64,000 nt of DNA from Promethearchaeota archaeon (GTDB taxonomy: Archaea > Asgardarchaeota > Lokiarchaeia > Sigynarchaeales > SOKP01), in assembly GCA_013375495.1 (NCBI GenBank), contig JABXKC010000003.1, forward strand, positions 179,173-243,172, written 5' to 3'. Below the pieces are notes generated by a model. That model was not told where the DNA came from. It did not search any database and worked only from the letters and a program-made list of their open reading frames with translations. Below, one piece after another: positions 16,887 to 25,998 of the stretch. Positions within the stretch are counted from its first letter, which is position 1. Each line of letters starts with the position of its first letter. The position numbers and the translations under genes are program-made.

Positions 16887-17123
16887 ATGAGTCTATTACA
16901 ATGTCCTATTTATTCCGTTCCATTTGCTTGGGTTTTTATGCTTATTGGAGGAATTGTTGTTCTGGTTGTAAGTGTCTTGATCGCTAATTATATGCATAAA
17001 GACGCTATAAAAAGAGGTATAAACGCAGAATTCTGGTTAGTTTTTGGTTTATTTCTTAGTGTTTTTGGATTGATTATCTATCTTATTGTAAGAAATAATT
17101 ATAACCAAGAAAGAAAGGATTAA
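16887..17123 (+). CDS. Small two-helix membrane protein
   Basis: A 78-residue protein with two membrane segments, VFMLIGGIVVLVVSVLIAN and FWLVFGLFLSVFGLIIYLIV, separated by a basic loop (MHKDAIKRGIN). This resembles the small phospholipase-D-nuclease-N-like or SHOCT-less membrane proteins found widely in archaea, but I cannot name the family with confidence. It lies between iscU and the copper ATPase on the same strand with gaps of about 120 and 190 bases. A self-complementary CTTAAGCTTAAG and a long T-run follow the stop and may end the transcript. Confidence 0.65.
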   Translation: MSLLQCPIYSVPFAWVFMLIGGIVVLVVSVLIANYMHKDAIKRGINAEFWLVFGLFLSVFGLIIYLIVRNNYNQERKD

Positions 17124-17287
17124 AACTTAAGCTTAAGATCATTTTTTTTTTTTAATATTTTAGAATGCTATAATTTTAGCTTTTATTATACAAACCAATG
17201 AAGTAATTTGATTAAAAAATTTAAAGAATTGAATGATATTCTTTTCAAATTATAAGCAAAATCTATATGTAATTACTCCAACATTAA

Positions 17288-17304
17288 ACACTTAGTAGAA
17301 GTGT
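17288..17304 (+). promoter_or_regulatory. Inverted repeat just before the copper ATPase
   Basis: ACACTT and AAGTGT form perfect arms around a five-base spacer, ending eight bases before the ATG. The second arm runs into GTGAT, a fair ribosome site at five-base spacing. It could be a metal-regulator operator or an RNA hairpin controlling translation; only symmetry and position support it. Confidence 0.35.
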
Positions 17305-17312
17305 GATGTTAA

Positions 17313-20207
17313 ATGGTATTAGAATCTAATGAAAAGGTTAAAATTAAACTCAGCGGAATGACTTGTGCTTCTTGTGCTCTTAAAATCGAAACTAAACTAA
17401 AAAATTTAGATGGAGTAAGTAGTTCAGCTGTAAATTTTGCAAATGAAGAAGCAACAGTTGAATTTAATTCGAAAACAACAAATTACGATGAATTTAATAA
17501 AGCAATAAAGGATTTAGGGTATAAAGCGTCGCTAGCAAAAATAGATTTTAAAGTAATTGATTCAATTTCTGAATTAGAATTTAATAATCTGGTAAAAAAA
17601 GTTGGTGATATTGAAGGAATTTACGATGTTAGAGGTAATTTTACAGCTAGTAAGTTATTTATCGAATTTAATGAATTACAACTTGATGAAAGTAAAATAT
17701 TTTCAAGTATTAAGCAGATTGGCTATAAAATTGAAAAGGCAGCGGGGGCAATTGATAAAGAAATAGAGAAACACAAAAAAGAAATGCAATATCGATTACG
17801 AATATTACTAATTGCATTAGCTTTCACCCTAGTTATTACACCAATAAGTTGGTTTGTACCATCGTCTTTTATAAGGAATTTATTTCTGTTTTTTTTAGCT
17901 ACAGCTGATTACGGCATAGCAGGGTCTTTCTTTCTTGTAGGTGCGTATAAATCGTTAAGAAATAAATCGACTAACATGGATGTTTTAGTTGCGTTAGGAA
18001 CTACAACTGCTTTTGTATATTCACTATTGACGACCTTTTTAATTCAAGGAAATACATTCTACGAAGCAATGAGCATGATTCTAGCCTTTCTGCTAATTGG
18101 AAAATACTTTGAACATAAAACAAAAGGTCAAACTTCTGAAGCAATTAAGAAATTAATAGGTTTACAACCAAAGACAGCTACTCTTTTAAAAGACGGAGAA
18201 GAGACTGAAATTTCAATTGAAGAAATCGAGATTGGAGATATTTTGGTTGTTCGACCGGGTGAAAAAATTCCACTTGATGGACGAGTCGTTAAAGGAAAAT
18301 CAAAAGTAGATGAGTCTATGATTACCGGAGAAAGTAAATATGTGAAAAAGGAAATCGATAGCGAAGTCATTGGTGCCACAGTTAACCAAAATGGACTGAT
18401 AAATATTGTAGCTGAAAAAATAGGAAAAGATACGCTTTTGTATCAAATAATTAATTTCGTTAAAGAAGCCCAAAGTAAAAAAGCAGCAAAACAACAACTA
18501 GCTGATAAAGTTAGTAATTATTTTGTTCCAACTGTTATAATTATTGCTACTGGAGCATTTCTTTATTGGTTTTTAATTGCAGGTATTGGGTTAGAATTAT
18601 CATTGCTGGTTTTTACATCTATAGTCGTTATCTCTTGTCCATGTGCTCTAGGATTAGCAATTCCTACAGCAGTAATGGTTGGTACGGGTAAAGGTGCCGA
18701 AAATGGAATATTGCTAAAGGGTGGTGACTCTTTAGAAGCAATTAGTACAATCAATACTATCGTTTTTGACAAAACTGGGACATTAACTGTAGGGAAACCA
18801 AAAGTATCTGCAATTTTTACTGAAAAAGATTTAAAAGGCAACGGTTATGACGAAAAACAGTTATTGTTTTATGCTGGAAGCGCTGAAATGGGGTCTGAAC
18901 ACCCTCTTGGACAAGCAATCATTGAAGAAGCAAATCAAAGAGGTATAGTTCTTGAAGTTCCTACTGAACTTGAAGCTATACCAGGGAAAGGTATTAAGAC
19001 TGATATTAAAAATAATGCGGTAATTATAGGAAACGAGCAGTTAATGATAGATAATGACATTTCAATTGATTCTTATAAGGAAAAGTTTAATGAGTTTCAA
19101 AAACAAGCAAAAACTACGATTTTAATTAGCGTTAGAAATGAATTAAAGGGGATTATTGGAATTTCAGATAAAATAAAAGAACAAGCTCCGTATGCGTTAG
19201 AAAAATTGCGTGAAAAAGGTTTAGAAATTTATATGCTAACAGGAGACAACTTACAAACTGCCTTAAGCATAGGTAAAGAGCTACAATTTGACGAGCAACA
19301 TATATTAGCAGAGGTTTTACCTAACGAAAAAGCCGAAACGATACAAAAACTACAAAATTCCAAGGAAAATAAAATCGTTGGTATGGTTGGGGATGGAATA
19401 AACGATGCTCCTGCTCTAGCTCAGGCAGATGTTGGAATTGCTATTGGGTCTGGAACAGATATTGCAATAGAGACTGCAGATATCGTATTGATGAGAGGAG
19501 ATCTTAGAAATGTAGTATCAGCTATTAATCTCTCTAAAAAAACTTATCGTAAAATGATAACCAACTTATTTTGGGCGTTTATTTATAATTTGATAGGAAT
19601 ACCTATAGCTGCTGGAATTCTTTATTACGCAACTGGATTCTTTTTACCACCCTATTTAGCCGCTGTTTTCATGGCTTCAAGTAGTGTTTCTGTAGTCACC
19701 AATGCGCTTTTCCTGAAGAAATATGAACCAAGAACGCCTCAACAAGTAGAAGAAGAAAAACTCTTAATCTCCCAAGAAAAAGTTGTAGATCCTGTATGTG
19801 GTATGGAAATTGATCCTAGAAAGGCAATTGAACACGAATATAAAGGTAAAATATATCATTTTTGCAATCCTAACTGCGAAACTCACTTCAAACGAGATCC
19901 AGAAAGGTTTAAAAATTACGACAACATGAATCCTAAGTTAATGCAAATGAAGAGTATTGAAGAAGAATTAAAAGTATCTGAAGATCAGAAAGATATTCAA
20001 GAAATCAATAAAATTATAGAAGAAAAAGAGGTAGATAAAAAAATGGGAAAATTAAAATGTGTTGAATGTGGATTGGAGCAAGATTTACCAATGCATTGTG
20101 GGCAAGCAATGCATCAAGAAGGAGATCAATTAGTCTGCTGGATGGGAGCATCTTGTGGAGCTCAACCAGTCCCAGAACATCATGGTAAAACTATGAAAAT
20201 TGTTTAG
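17313..20207 (+). CDS. copA: Copper-exporting P1B-type ATPase with YHS and Cys-rich C-terminal domains
   Basis: A 964-residue P1B-1-type ATPase. Residues 1-75 are an HMA domain with GMTCASC; residues about 76-145 look like a second HMA that has lost its CxxC. Eight membrane segments follow. Key motifs are TGES, the transmembrane SCPCALGLA (near 442), the phosphorylated DKTGT (D486), EHPLG and GDGINDAP. After the last membrane pair comes a YHS domain ([11 protein letters not shown] with YHFCNPNC, near 825-870), then a charged linker and a Cys-rich end ([19 protein letters not shown], then a second Cys pair) at 915-964. It should pump Cu(I) out of the cell. The next gene encodes a 60-residue relative of that Cys-rich end. 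Confidence 0.93.
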   Translation: MVLESNEKVKIKLSGMTCASCALKIETKLKNLDGVSSSAVNFANEEATVEFNSKTTNYDEFNKAIKDLGYKASLAKIDFKVIDSISELEFNNLVKKVGDIEGIYDVRGNFTASKLFIEFNELQLDESKIFSSIKQIGYKIEKAAGAIDKEIEKHKKEMQYRLRILLIALAFTLVITPISWFVPSSFIRNLFLFFLATADYGIAGSFFLVGAYKSLRNKSTNMDVLVALGTTTAFVYSLLTTFLIQGNTFYEAMSMILAFLLIGKYFEHKTKGQTSEAIKKLIGLQPKTATLLKDGEETEISIEEIEIGDILVVRPGEKIPLDGRVVKGKSKVDESMITGESKYVKKEIDSEVIGATVNQNGLINIVAEKIGKDTLLYQIINFVKEAQSKKAAKQQLADKVSNYFVPTVIIIATGAFLYWFLIAGIGLELSLLVFTSIVVISCPCALGLAIPTAVMVGTGKGAENGILLKGGDSLEAISTINTIVFDKTGTLTVGKPKVSAIFTEKDLKGNGYDEKQLLFYAGSAEMGSEHPLGQAIIEEANQRGIVLEVPTELEAIPGKGIKTDIKNNAVIIGNEQLMIDNDISIDSYKEKFNEFQKQAKTTILISVRNELKGIIGISDKIKEQAPYALEKLREKGLEIYMLTGDNLQTALSIGKELQFDEQHILAEVLPNEKAETIQKLQNSKENKIVGMVGDGINDAPALAQADVGIAIGSGTDIAIETADIVLMRGDLRNVVSAINLSKKTYRKMITNLFWAFIYNLIGIPIAAGILYYATGFFLPPYLAAVFMASSSVSVVTNALFLKKYEPRTPQQVEEEKLLISQEKVVDPVCGMEIDPRKAIEHEYKGKIYHFCNPNCETHFKRDPERFKNYDNMNPKLMQMKSIEEELKVSEDQKDIQEINKIIEEKEVDKKMGKLKCVECGLEQDLPMHCGQAMHQEGDQLVCWMGASCGAQPVPEHHGKTMKIV

Positions 20208-20239
20208 TAAACTAAATTTAAATAAGGTGTTTTTAAGAA

Positions 20240-20422
20240 ATGGAAACTTATAAATGTACTGGCTGTGGAAAAATAATGGAAACTATTCCACAATGTTGTG
20301 CCCAAGATATGGTTTATAACGAAAATAAAAATCAACTTGAGTGCTTTATGGGTGACAACTGCGGATACTTAAGCTTATCTGAACTAAAATGCGAAGATTG
20401 TTGCAAAAAACTAAATCAATAA
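20240..20422 (+). CDS. Small Cys-rich protein related to the CopA C-terminal tail
   Basis: A 60-residue protein with ten Cys. It shares the spacing of the CopA tail: KCxxCG, then PxCCxQxM against PMHCGQAM, then LxCFMGxxCG against [10 protein letters not shown]. An extra CEDCC lies at its C-terminus. The likely role is binding a soft metal such as copper or zinc, perhaps as a carrier or sensor for the ATPase encoded 32 bases upstream; this is inferred from homology and position. The two genes are most likely co-transcribed and end at the hairpin at 20434-20455. Confidence 0.75.
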   Translation: METYKCTGCGKIMETIPQCCAQDMVYNENKNQLECFMGDNCGYLSLSELKCEDCCKKLNQ

Positions 20423-20433
20423 ATCTTTTTTTT

Positions 20434-20473
20434 CCTCAGGTTAATTAAACTGGGGATTTTATTTTTTTTTTTT
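20434..20473 (+). terminator. Hairpin and T-rich terminator after the copper genes
   Basis: CCTCAG pairs with CTGGGG (one G-T pair) around a loop that can pair further, spanning 20434-20455, followed by a T-rich stretch with a run of more than ten T. It lies eleven bases after the small Cys-rich gene and overlaps the end of the convergent MFS gene, whose lysine codons form the T-run on this strand. Confidence 0.5.
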
Positions 20474-21742
20474 AATACTTTTAGGTTTAAGCCAAATTTC
20501 TAAAACTAAAAAAATAATTAATCCTATTCCTGTTATAATAGCTCCTACAATAAAAGCAGCTTGATAAGATATTACTTCGTCAAAACCACTATAGAGTAGA
20601 AAGTCAATTAGAGGACCTGATATGATCGTACAGGCTAATCCCCACGAAAGAAAAAAAGTAGTATTATACACTCCGAACAATTTTGCTCTAACCTTGGAAG
20701 GAATCAAGTTAGAAGCTATAACATAAGAAGCTGCATAAATTATAACTTCAGCCGCCCCGATAAAAAAGCTTCCAATATATATCAAAATCAGGTTGTCAGT
20801 TAATCCTGTAGTTAGCAATGAGAAAACAGCTAAACTCGCACCCAATATAAGAGTTCGAGAATGTCCAAATTTTTTGCTTAAAGTTCCAGCTAAAAAACCT
20901 ATAGATAGTACTGCTAAGGATCGAGTGTTTGCAATATAACTCAATAAAATGCTATCCACTGCAAATCCAGTATCTAAAATTAAATATTGACTATAAATCG
21001 TTGCGATTGAATTGCGTCCAAAATTAATGAAAGTTAAAGAAATAATGAACACAATAAATATAAATTTGTAATTGAAGTTTGGCGTTGTGTTTTTGTTATT
21101 CTCCACTTCTACTCGTTCTTCATATTTAATTCCCCCTTCTGGTGTAAAAATCATAGGGATAGAAGATACGAACATAACAAGTGATGCCACAATGAATAAT
21201 GGTCCATCACGAAAGCCAAAACCATTATTATAGAGAATTCCTCCTATAGATATACCGAATATTCTTCCAAAGCCCCCTACGCTAGTTAATTGCCCCATAA
21301 TTTTACTTCTATCTTTAGAGGGGTAAATGTCGCTAATGAGAGCGCTCCAGCTAATATTAGACATTGACCAAAACGCTTCAATACACATTAATCCGATAAT
21401 AATGGCATATCCCGCTAGCAACAAGTTCGAAAAAATTGAATGAACGAACCATACTGTTATTGTTCCAATCCCTGCTAAAATTTCGCCCAAGATAATCAAT
21501 GTTCTCCTCCTTTGAAATTTGTCGCTTAAAGGACCCCAAACAAAATTTTGAAATATTACGCTCATAAGCATTGGAAGTGTCGCGTATAACGTTGTTTCTG
21601 TCACGGATAGAAGTAAGAAATCTCTCATATAAATAGATAAATAGGTGTAAAACATACCCCGTCTAAACATCGCGAGTAGTTGGAACGAAGATAAGCCTAT
21701 AAATGTATTTCTCAGGGAGTATTTTGTATTATTAAACGCCAT
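20459..21742 (-). CDS. MFS-type transporter
   Basis: A 427-residue protein with about 12 membrane segments. The MFS loop motif between helices 2 and 3 is present as GPLSDKFQRRRTL, and a second, similar loop occurs mid-protein as GTLSKKFGHSRTL, marking the two halves of the fold. The C-terminus is a short lysine-rich tail. Substrate cannot be told from sequence; drug or sugar efflux are both possible. It is convergent with the copper genes and starts ten bases after the stop of the upstream membrane-wHTH gene, so those two form an operon. Confidence 0.85.
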   Translation of the reverse strand: MAFNNTKYSLRNTFIGLSSFQLLAMFRRGMFYTYLSIYMRDFLLLSVTETTLYATLPMLMSVIFQNFVWGPLSDKFQRRRTLIILGEILAGIGTITVWFVHSIFSNLLLAGYAIIIGLMCIEAFWSMSNISWSALISDIYPSKDRSKIMGQLTSVGGFGRIFGISIGGILYNNGFGFRDGPLFIVASLVMFVSSIPMIFTPEGGIKYEERVEVENNKNTTPNFNYKFIFIVFIISLTFINFGRNSIATIYSQYLILDTGFAVDSILLSYIANTRSLAVLSIGFLAGTLSKKFGHSRTLILGASLAVFSLLTTGLTDNLILIYIGSFFIGAAEVIIYAASYVIASNLIPSKVRAKLFGVYNTTFFLSWGLACTIISGPLIDFLLYSGFDEVISYQAAFIVGAIITGIGLIIFLVLEIWLKPKSIKKKK

Positions 21743-21751
21743 GAATCTAAG

Positions 21752-24067
21752 TTAGAGATAAATATCGATATCCTTTTTGGGGAATATTTTAATAATCTTC
21801 AGTAGTCCTGTACCCAATTTTACTTTTTCAACTTCCTCAACATATATGGGGTAATAGTTGTTAAGAATCTTGAATACGTTGTTCCATACCTTTTGCTCTT
21901 CAGTCTTCTCTCCTATATCTTTCCTGAGTTTAGAAAAAACTGCTTTGGCTTTCTTACGTTTTAAAAATTTAATAAAATTCTTAATTACTTTAATTTTAAT
22001 TTTTTTGTATACTTCAGGTCTAAAATGAGCAATCGCGTAATTTAAATCGTCATCTGCGATCGGAAAAAAATTTATTCTCCTATCTTCGGGTTCGTTGGGG
22101 TTTTTGATTAAATCTAATTCTATATCTCTTTCGCTGATGTTTTCTAATATTGGGTAGAGTTGACCTGGGGTTATTCTTGTTTCCATTTGAATTTCAGAAG
22201 CGATTTCTGAAATAGAATAATTAAAGTCAGGGTATTTTTCTTGATTTTCAATTCGGTAAGTATATTCCTTTTTCACAATTTCTAAAATTGCATTTTTCAA
22301 CGAGTTTGGGGTCTCTTTTTGTGTAAATGAGACTGAAAGATCCTTTTGTTTCTGCTCAAACGATAATTCGTCTTTTTGTTTCTTTGTATAATCAGTCGCA
22401 AGAGAGGATATGAATTGGTCTGAAGCTTTATCATTATCGGAACTGACGTTCAAATCAAGTTTTTTAGGCTTCTTCGAAGTCATCGTGGTGAAGAGTCTAT
22501 CCGACAAATATTTTTTCGCTTTTTTCTGAGCAATAGCCTTTTTGTCAAATTTTTCAAGAACCGAAGAAAAATCTATAATCTTTTGTAACCTTCCGTCTTG
22601 ATCTCTTTCTTCTGTTAGGCTAATATTCATGTCTATGTTAGCTAAATCCTCGACTAAAGAGTAAATGTTGTTTTTCGAGAGTCTCGTTGCTCTTATTAAC
22701 TCGCGCTCTAAAATCTCAAGTGGGTAACCTTCTCCTCTGCGTAAGTATTCGCTTCTTATTAACTTATAAATTATTTCCATACTTTCTTCTTCTTGATTAA
22801 TCGTTTCTTTTTGTAAACGTATAAACATCGAAGTTTCGTGTGGTTTTAAATAATAAAATAGTAGAGTACTCCCAAGGAATATAATCATTATTATAGAAAC
22901 AATATACTTATCTGCCATGAAGAACTGGCCTAGTAAAGTAACTTCCTGATTTGGTAGCTGAGATTGTAACGCAAAACGAGTGAGCGTTTGAGCAAGCACG
23001 CACCCTAAGATTAATAATATCAGCCCATCTCTTTTAAAAATAAGAAATCTCCATTCTAAAGAACGACCTAATTTCTTTATAATTCTATATAAGAAATACA
23101 TCGAAAAAACAAATTCAATAATAAAAATAGACCATACCGTCGAATTACTCGCTCCAACTGTAGCTCTTAATGCTGTGACCGTAGCAGGATTTAAAATTAA
23201 AAACAAGGATAATTGAAATACCTGAAAGAAAAATATAAATAAAACTATTAAAGAAAATGTATAATTGTCAAACAGTCCTGCTCGTTTTGTTTCAGCTCTT
23301 CGTCTCGTAAAAACAAATTCAAAAATAATAAATAACAATGTTAATATTAAGCTAAAATAAATCAATGGCATAATCAAACGCATTTCTAATACATAAACTC
23401 CTACTGCTTCACTAGGGGCAGTAGGGCCTAGAACGTCTAGTGAGATATAAACCAATAAACCCCTGTAAAACAGTGCTATTACAACTAATACTCCTAATAT
23501 AAAATATGGAGCTATAAAAGCTATAAATCTGCGCAATGCTGAATATTTAGTTATTAAGCGTGCTTCAATTTTTGTCGCAAACTTTCTTGAATACATAAAA
23601 AACCTAGTACTCAATAAAATAAGCCATATTGTTGACAAACCTAAGAGATAACTTATAAAATTAATACTAATATTATTAATGAATAGGAAGAATAAGTAGA
23701 AACCGGCAATAATACTTATATATAAAACAACTTGCTTGATCAGTGTATTTTTTCCAAAAATGAAAACTCTGATCTTATCATTGCTGTATAGTATGGATAA
23801 TGCAAGAAAAAAAGCTACTAATGCGTTTCCAAATGCAAAAGGATTTCCAAAAGTTAGAATATTTAGGTAAGTACCAGGAAAATTAATCCCTATTAAGATT
23901 AGGAATGAATAACTTAAAAAGATAAAATACAATCCAAAGAACTTCCTTTCTCCAAAGTACGATTTTGAAGGTTGTTGCCCCTCTACATATAAATCATGTA
24001 CGAATATTTTTCGAATATTCTGCTGTAAAGATTTTTTTATTCTTGTTATTTTTTCTTTAGCTCTCAT
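21752..24067 (-). CDS. Polytopic membrane protein with cytosolic winged-helix-like domains
   Basis: A 771-residue protein. Residues about 35-420 contain roughly ten to twelve membrane segments, with no transporter motif I recognise. The C-terminal third is soluble and charged. It holds two segments that look like winged-helix domains: one around EIIYKLIRSEYLRRGEGYPL with a following recognition-like helix, and one around ILEIVKKEYTYRIENQ with ITPGQLYPILENI, the latter reminiscent of PadR-type helices. It could be a membrane-anchored regulator that reads a membrane signal. It lies ten bases before the MFS gene on the same strand, suggesting control of, or partnership with, that transporter. 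Family not recognised. Confidence 0.72.
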   Translation of the reverse strand: MRAKEKITRIKKSLQQNIRKIFVHDLYVEGQQPSKSYFGERKFFGLYFIFLSYSFLILIGINFPGTYLNILTFGNPFAFGNALVAFFLALSILYSNDKIRVFIFGKNTLIKQVVLYISIIAGFYLFFLFINNISINFISYLLGLSTIWLILLSTRFFMYSRKFATKIEARLITKYSALRRFIAFIAPYFILGVLVVIALFYRGLLVYISLDVLGPTAPSEAVGVYVLEMRLIMPLIYFSLILTLLFIIFEFVFTRRRAETKRAGLFDNYTFSLIVLFIFFFQVFQLSLFLILNPATVTALRATVGASNSTVWSIFIIEFVFSMYFLYRIIKKLGRSLEWRFLIFKRDGLILLILGCVLAQTLTRFALQSQLPNQEVTLLGQFFMADKYIVSIIMIIFLGSTLLFYYLKPHETSMFIRLQKETINQEEESMEIIYKLIRSEYLRRGEGYPLEILERELIRATRLSKNNIYSLVEDLANIDMNISLTEERDQDGRLQKIIDFSSVLEKFDKKAIAQKKAKKYLSDRLFTTMTSKKPKKLDLNVSSDNDKASDQFISSLATDYTKKQKDELSFEQKQKDLSVSFTQKETPNSLKNAILEIVKKEYTYRIENQEKYPDFNYSISEIASEIQMETRITPGQLYPILENISERDIELDLIKNPNEPEDRRINFFPIADDDLNYAIAHFRPEVYKKIKIKVIKNFIKFLKRKKAKAVFSKLRKDIGEKTEEQKVWNNVFKILNNYYPIYVEEVEKVKLGTGLLKIIKIFPKKDIDIYL

Positions 24068-24240
24068 TTTTATTTTAAAAGTAAGTTTCTTGAGTGAAAA
24101 TGTTTTGTTAAAAAAAAAAATTATTATTTTTCGTATATGTTTAGAGAGAAAAATAGTTATTTATTCTTAATACTTTTCTAGATTAAATCGATTTTGTTGC
24201 TTAAAATTTAAAAGGACTCCATGATAATATTATACTGCAC

Positions 24241-24522
24241 ATGGAAAATCAGCCAGACAAACCAGATAAAGAAACCTTGATAAACCTTGTCAAGCAAGGA
24301 ATTGAAATGTTAGCTGAAAGGAACATTTCAAACGTAGTAATTTTATCCTCTTATAAGATAAATTCTGTTTTAAAAGATAATTATGGCATCGATATTAAGG
24401 TTGACCGTATTGGACGAATTTTGTCGTCAGTAGCGAAAAATAATCAACTAAAACGTCTTAGCACTAACATCCCAAAATATAAATTACAGATATCGAAAGT
24501 TTCGGGACTTCAGTATTTTTAA
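24241..24522 (+). CDS. Small winged-helix-like protein
   Basis: A 93-residue protein that reads as a single wHTH-like domain: a helix LINLVKQGIEMLAERN, a second helix SSYKINSVLKDNYGIDI, then VDRIGRILSSVAKNN as a recognition-like helix and a short hairpin (LKRLSTNIPKYKLQI). Small archaeal proteins of this build are often DNA-binding. It is divergent from the membrane-wHTH gene with a 170-base promoter region between them. Function not known. Confidence 0.65.
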   Translation: MENQPDKPDKETLINLVKQGIEMLAERNISNVVILSSYKINSVLKDNYGIDIKVDRIGRILSSVAKNNQLKRLSTNIPKYKLQISKVSGLQYF

Positions 24523-24613
24523 TAGCCAATTTGGTTAAAAATCATTCTAAATTTTAATTTTATGCGGTATCCTGAACAATAATAAACTAGAAAAATAATT
24601 AAATTATTATAAG

Positions 24614-25996
24614 TTATTTTTTAACATTCCGGAAGTCTGGAATAATTGATTGAAGTCTCTCTATTAATTCTTCAAGCTCAAAGAAGCCTTTATTAAACAG
24701 TTCGAGTTCTGAAATTATCTTATCATAATTAGTACTTAAATTTATTTCAAAGGGGTGATTAACAGCACTAATTCCTTTTAACATGTCAATCGACAGATTT
24801 TCGACAACATATGTCAAATTGGAGATTTGATTGGTCGAGTTCTCTATTCTTTCTTTTATCTTTTTATCTTGCATCGAAAGTTCATACAATTTATTAATGG
24901 TTTCATTTAGATCTTTCTTTATCGATTGAGAGATAGATTCGATGCTTTGCTCTAAATTTTTATTAATTTCACCTGTTAAACTTTCTTTAATCTTTTCTAT
25001 ATTAGTTTTTAATTCTTCTTGACCTTCAATACGCTTCTTCATGTATCCCTCTATTTTCCCTTTATACTCGTCAATTCTTTCTTTAAAATTGATATCTATC
25101 CATTTTTCTACTTTTTCAAAACCATGATTTATTGCCAAGTTCATATGTGCTAGAGAATCACTAATCTTATTTAGGCCTATTAGTGCTCCATCGTTAAATT
25201 CCATAGACCATGTTTCTAACTCCGTTTTATAATTATTCAAGACTAGATTAGAAAAATTTTGTAATCCTTTCTTGACTCCCTCTACAACAGGTTCAATACT
25301 AGGATATTTTAATTCTATATCAGAATCTAATTCCCCTACAGGCATAGGAATTTCTTGAAGATCGGAAGGCATTTGATCGTTCATCTCTAGTTTCTCTCGA
25401 ATTATTATTGGGTTTTTTGTTTGACCATATTCGACGAGTTTTTGGACCCATCTATAAAAATCTAAAGATGTGGGTGCTTCAATTTCATATTTAACTTTAA
25501 TAGTGTTACTTTTTTCTCCCTTTTTAGTATCTTCTAGTCGAAAGGCTTCCAAACCGAAATTACTCCCTTTTTGAAGTTTAGAATGATCAAAAACAATTCC
25601 AAAAGCACTGGGATTTTGTTCGTTCTGAAAATAAAGATGATTTTTTTTGTCAACATCAGAAAAGAAAAACGATTTGCTGTCAGGATGACTGTGGTACCAC
25701 CCTAATAACTCCAAATTCTCGTTTTTAGCCTCTTCTTTAGTTTGTATTAGAACCTTATGAACCTTTTCGGGAAATCCTAATTCGACAGTGTCACCATGAG
25801 TTACTGGAATAGCTCGGCTTACATTAATATTGTTATTATTAGGATCTCTACTGCCTAGGCAGAAACCCAAAACTTGATCATTATAATCTAGTGAACTATT
25901 GGCAAACCTTAAGACATGTGAAAGCATGTCTTTGAACGCGCTCATCTTTATAAAAATATTTCCGTTTTCACTTGCTGCTTTTTTATTGTCAGTCAT
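24614..25996 (-). CDS. JAB/MPN domain plus coiled coil, with altered JAMM residues
   Basis: A 460-residue protein. Residues about 14-190 are an MPN/JAB domain: LGWYHSHPDSKSF holds the two metal-type His (H102, H104), followed by S113 and D116. The spacing from the second His to the Ser is one residue longer than the usual JAMM motif, and the position of the catalytic Glu reads Gln (DQVLGFCLG, Q41). It may therefore be an inactive scaffold MPN, as in many proteasome or COP9 subunits. The rest is long coiled coil. It follows its paralogue by two bases and pairs with it in an operon; the two may form a heterodimer with one active partner. Substrate unknown. Confidence 0.82.
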   Translation of the reverse strand: MTDNKKAASENGNIFIKMSAFKDMLSHVLRFANSSLDYNDQVLGFCLGSRDPNNNNINVSRAIPVTHGDTVELGFPEKVHKVLIQTKEEAKNENLELLGWYHSHPDSKSFFFSDVDKKNHLYFQNEQNPSAFGIVFDHSKLQKGSNFGLEAFRLEDTKKGEKSNTIKVKYEIEAPTSLDFYRWVQKLVEYGQTKNPIIIREKLEMNDQMPSDLQEIPMPVGELDSDIELKYPSIEPVVEGVKKGLQNFSNLVLNNYKTELETWSMEFNDGALIGLNKISDSLAHMNLAINHGFEKVEKWIDINFKERIDEYKGKIEGYMKKRIEGQEELKTNIEKIKESLTGEINKNLEQSIESISQSIKKDLNETINKLYELSMQDKKIKERIENSTNQISNLTYVVENLSIDMLKGISAVNHPFEINLSTNYDKIISELELFNKGFFELEELIERLQSIIPDFRNVKK

Positions 25997-25998
25997 CC

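Noticed and set aside
17126..17137. CTTAAGCTTAAG with following T-run as a firm terminator
   Set aside because: The palindrome leaves almost no loop, so a stable hairpin is doubtful; the T-run alone may still end transcription.
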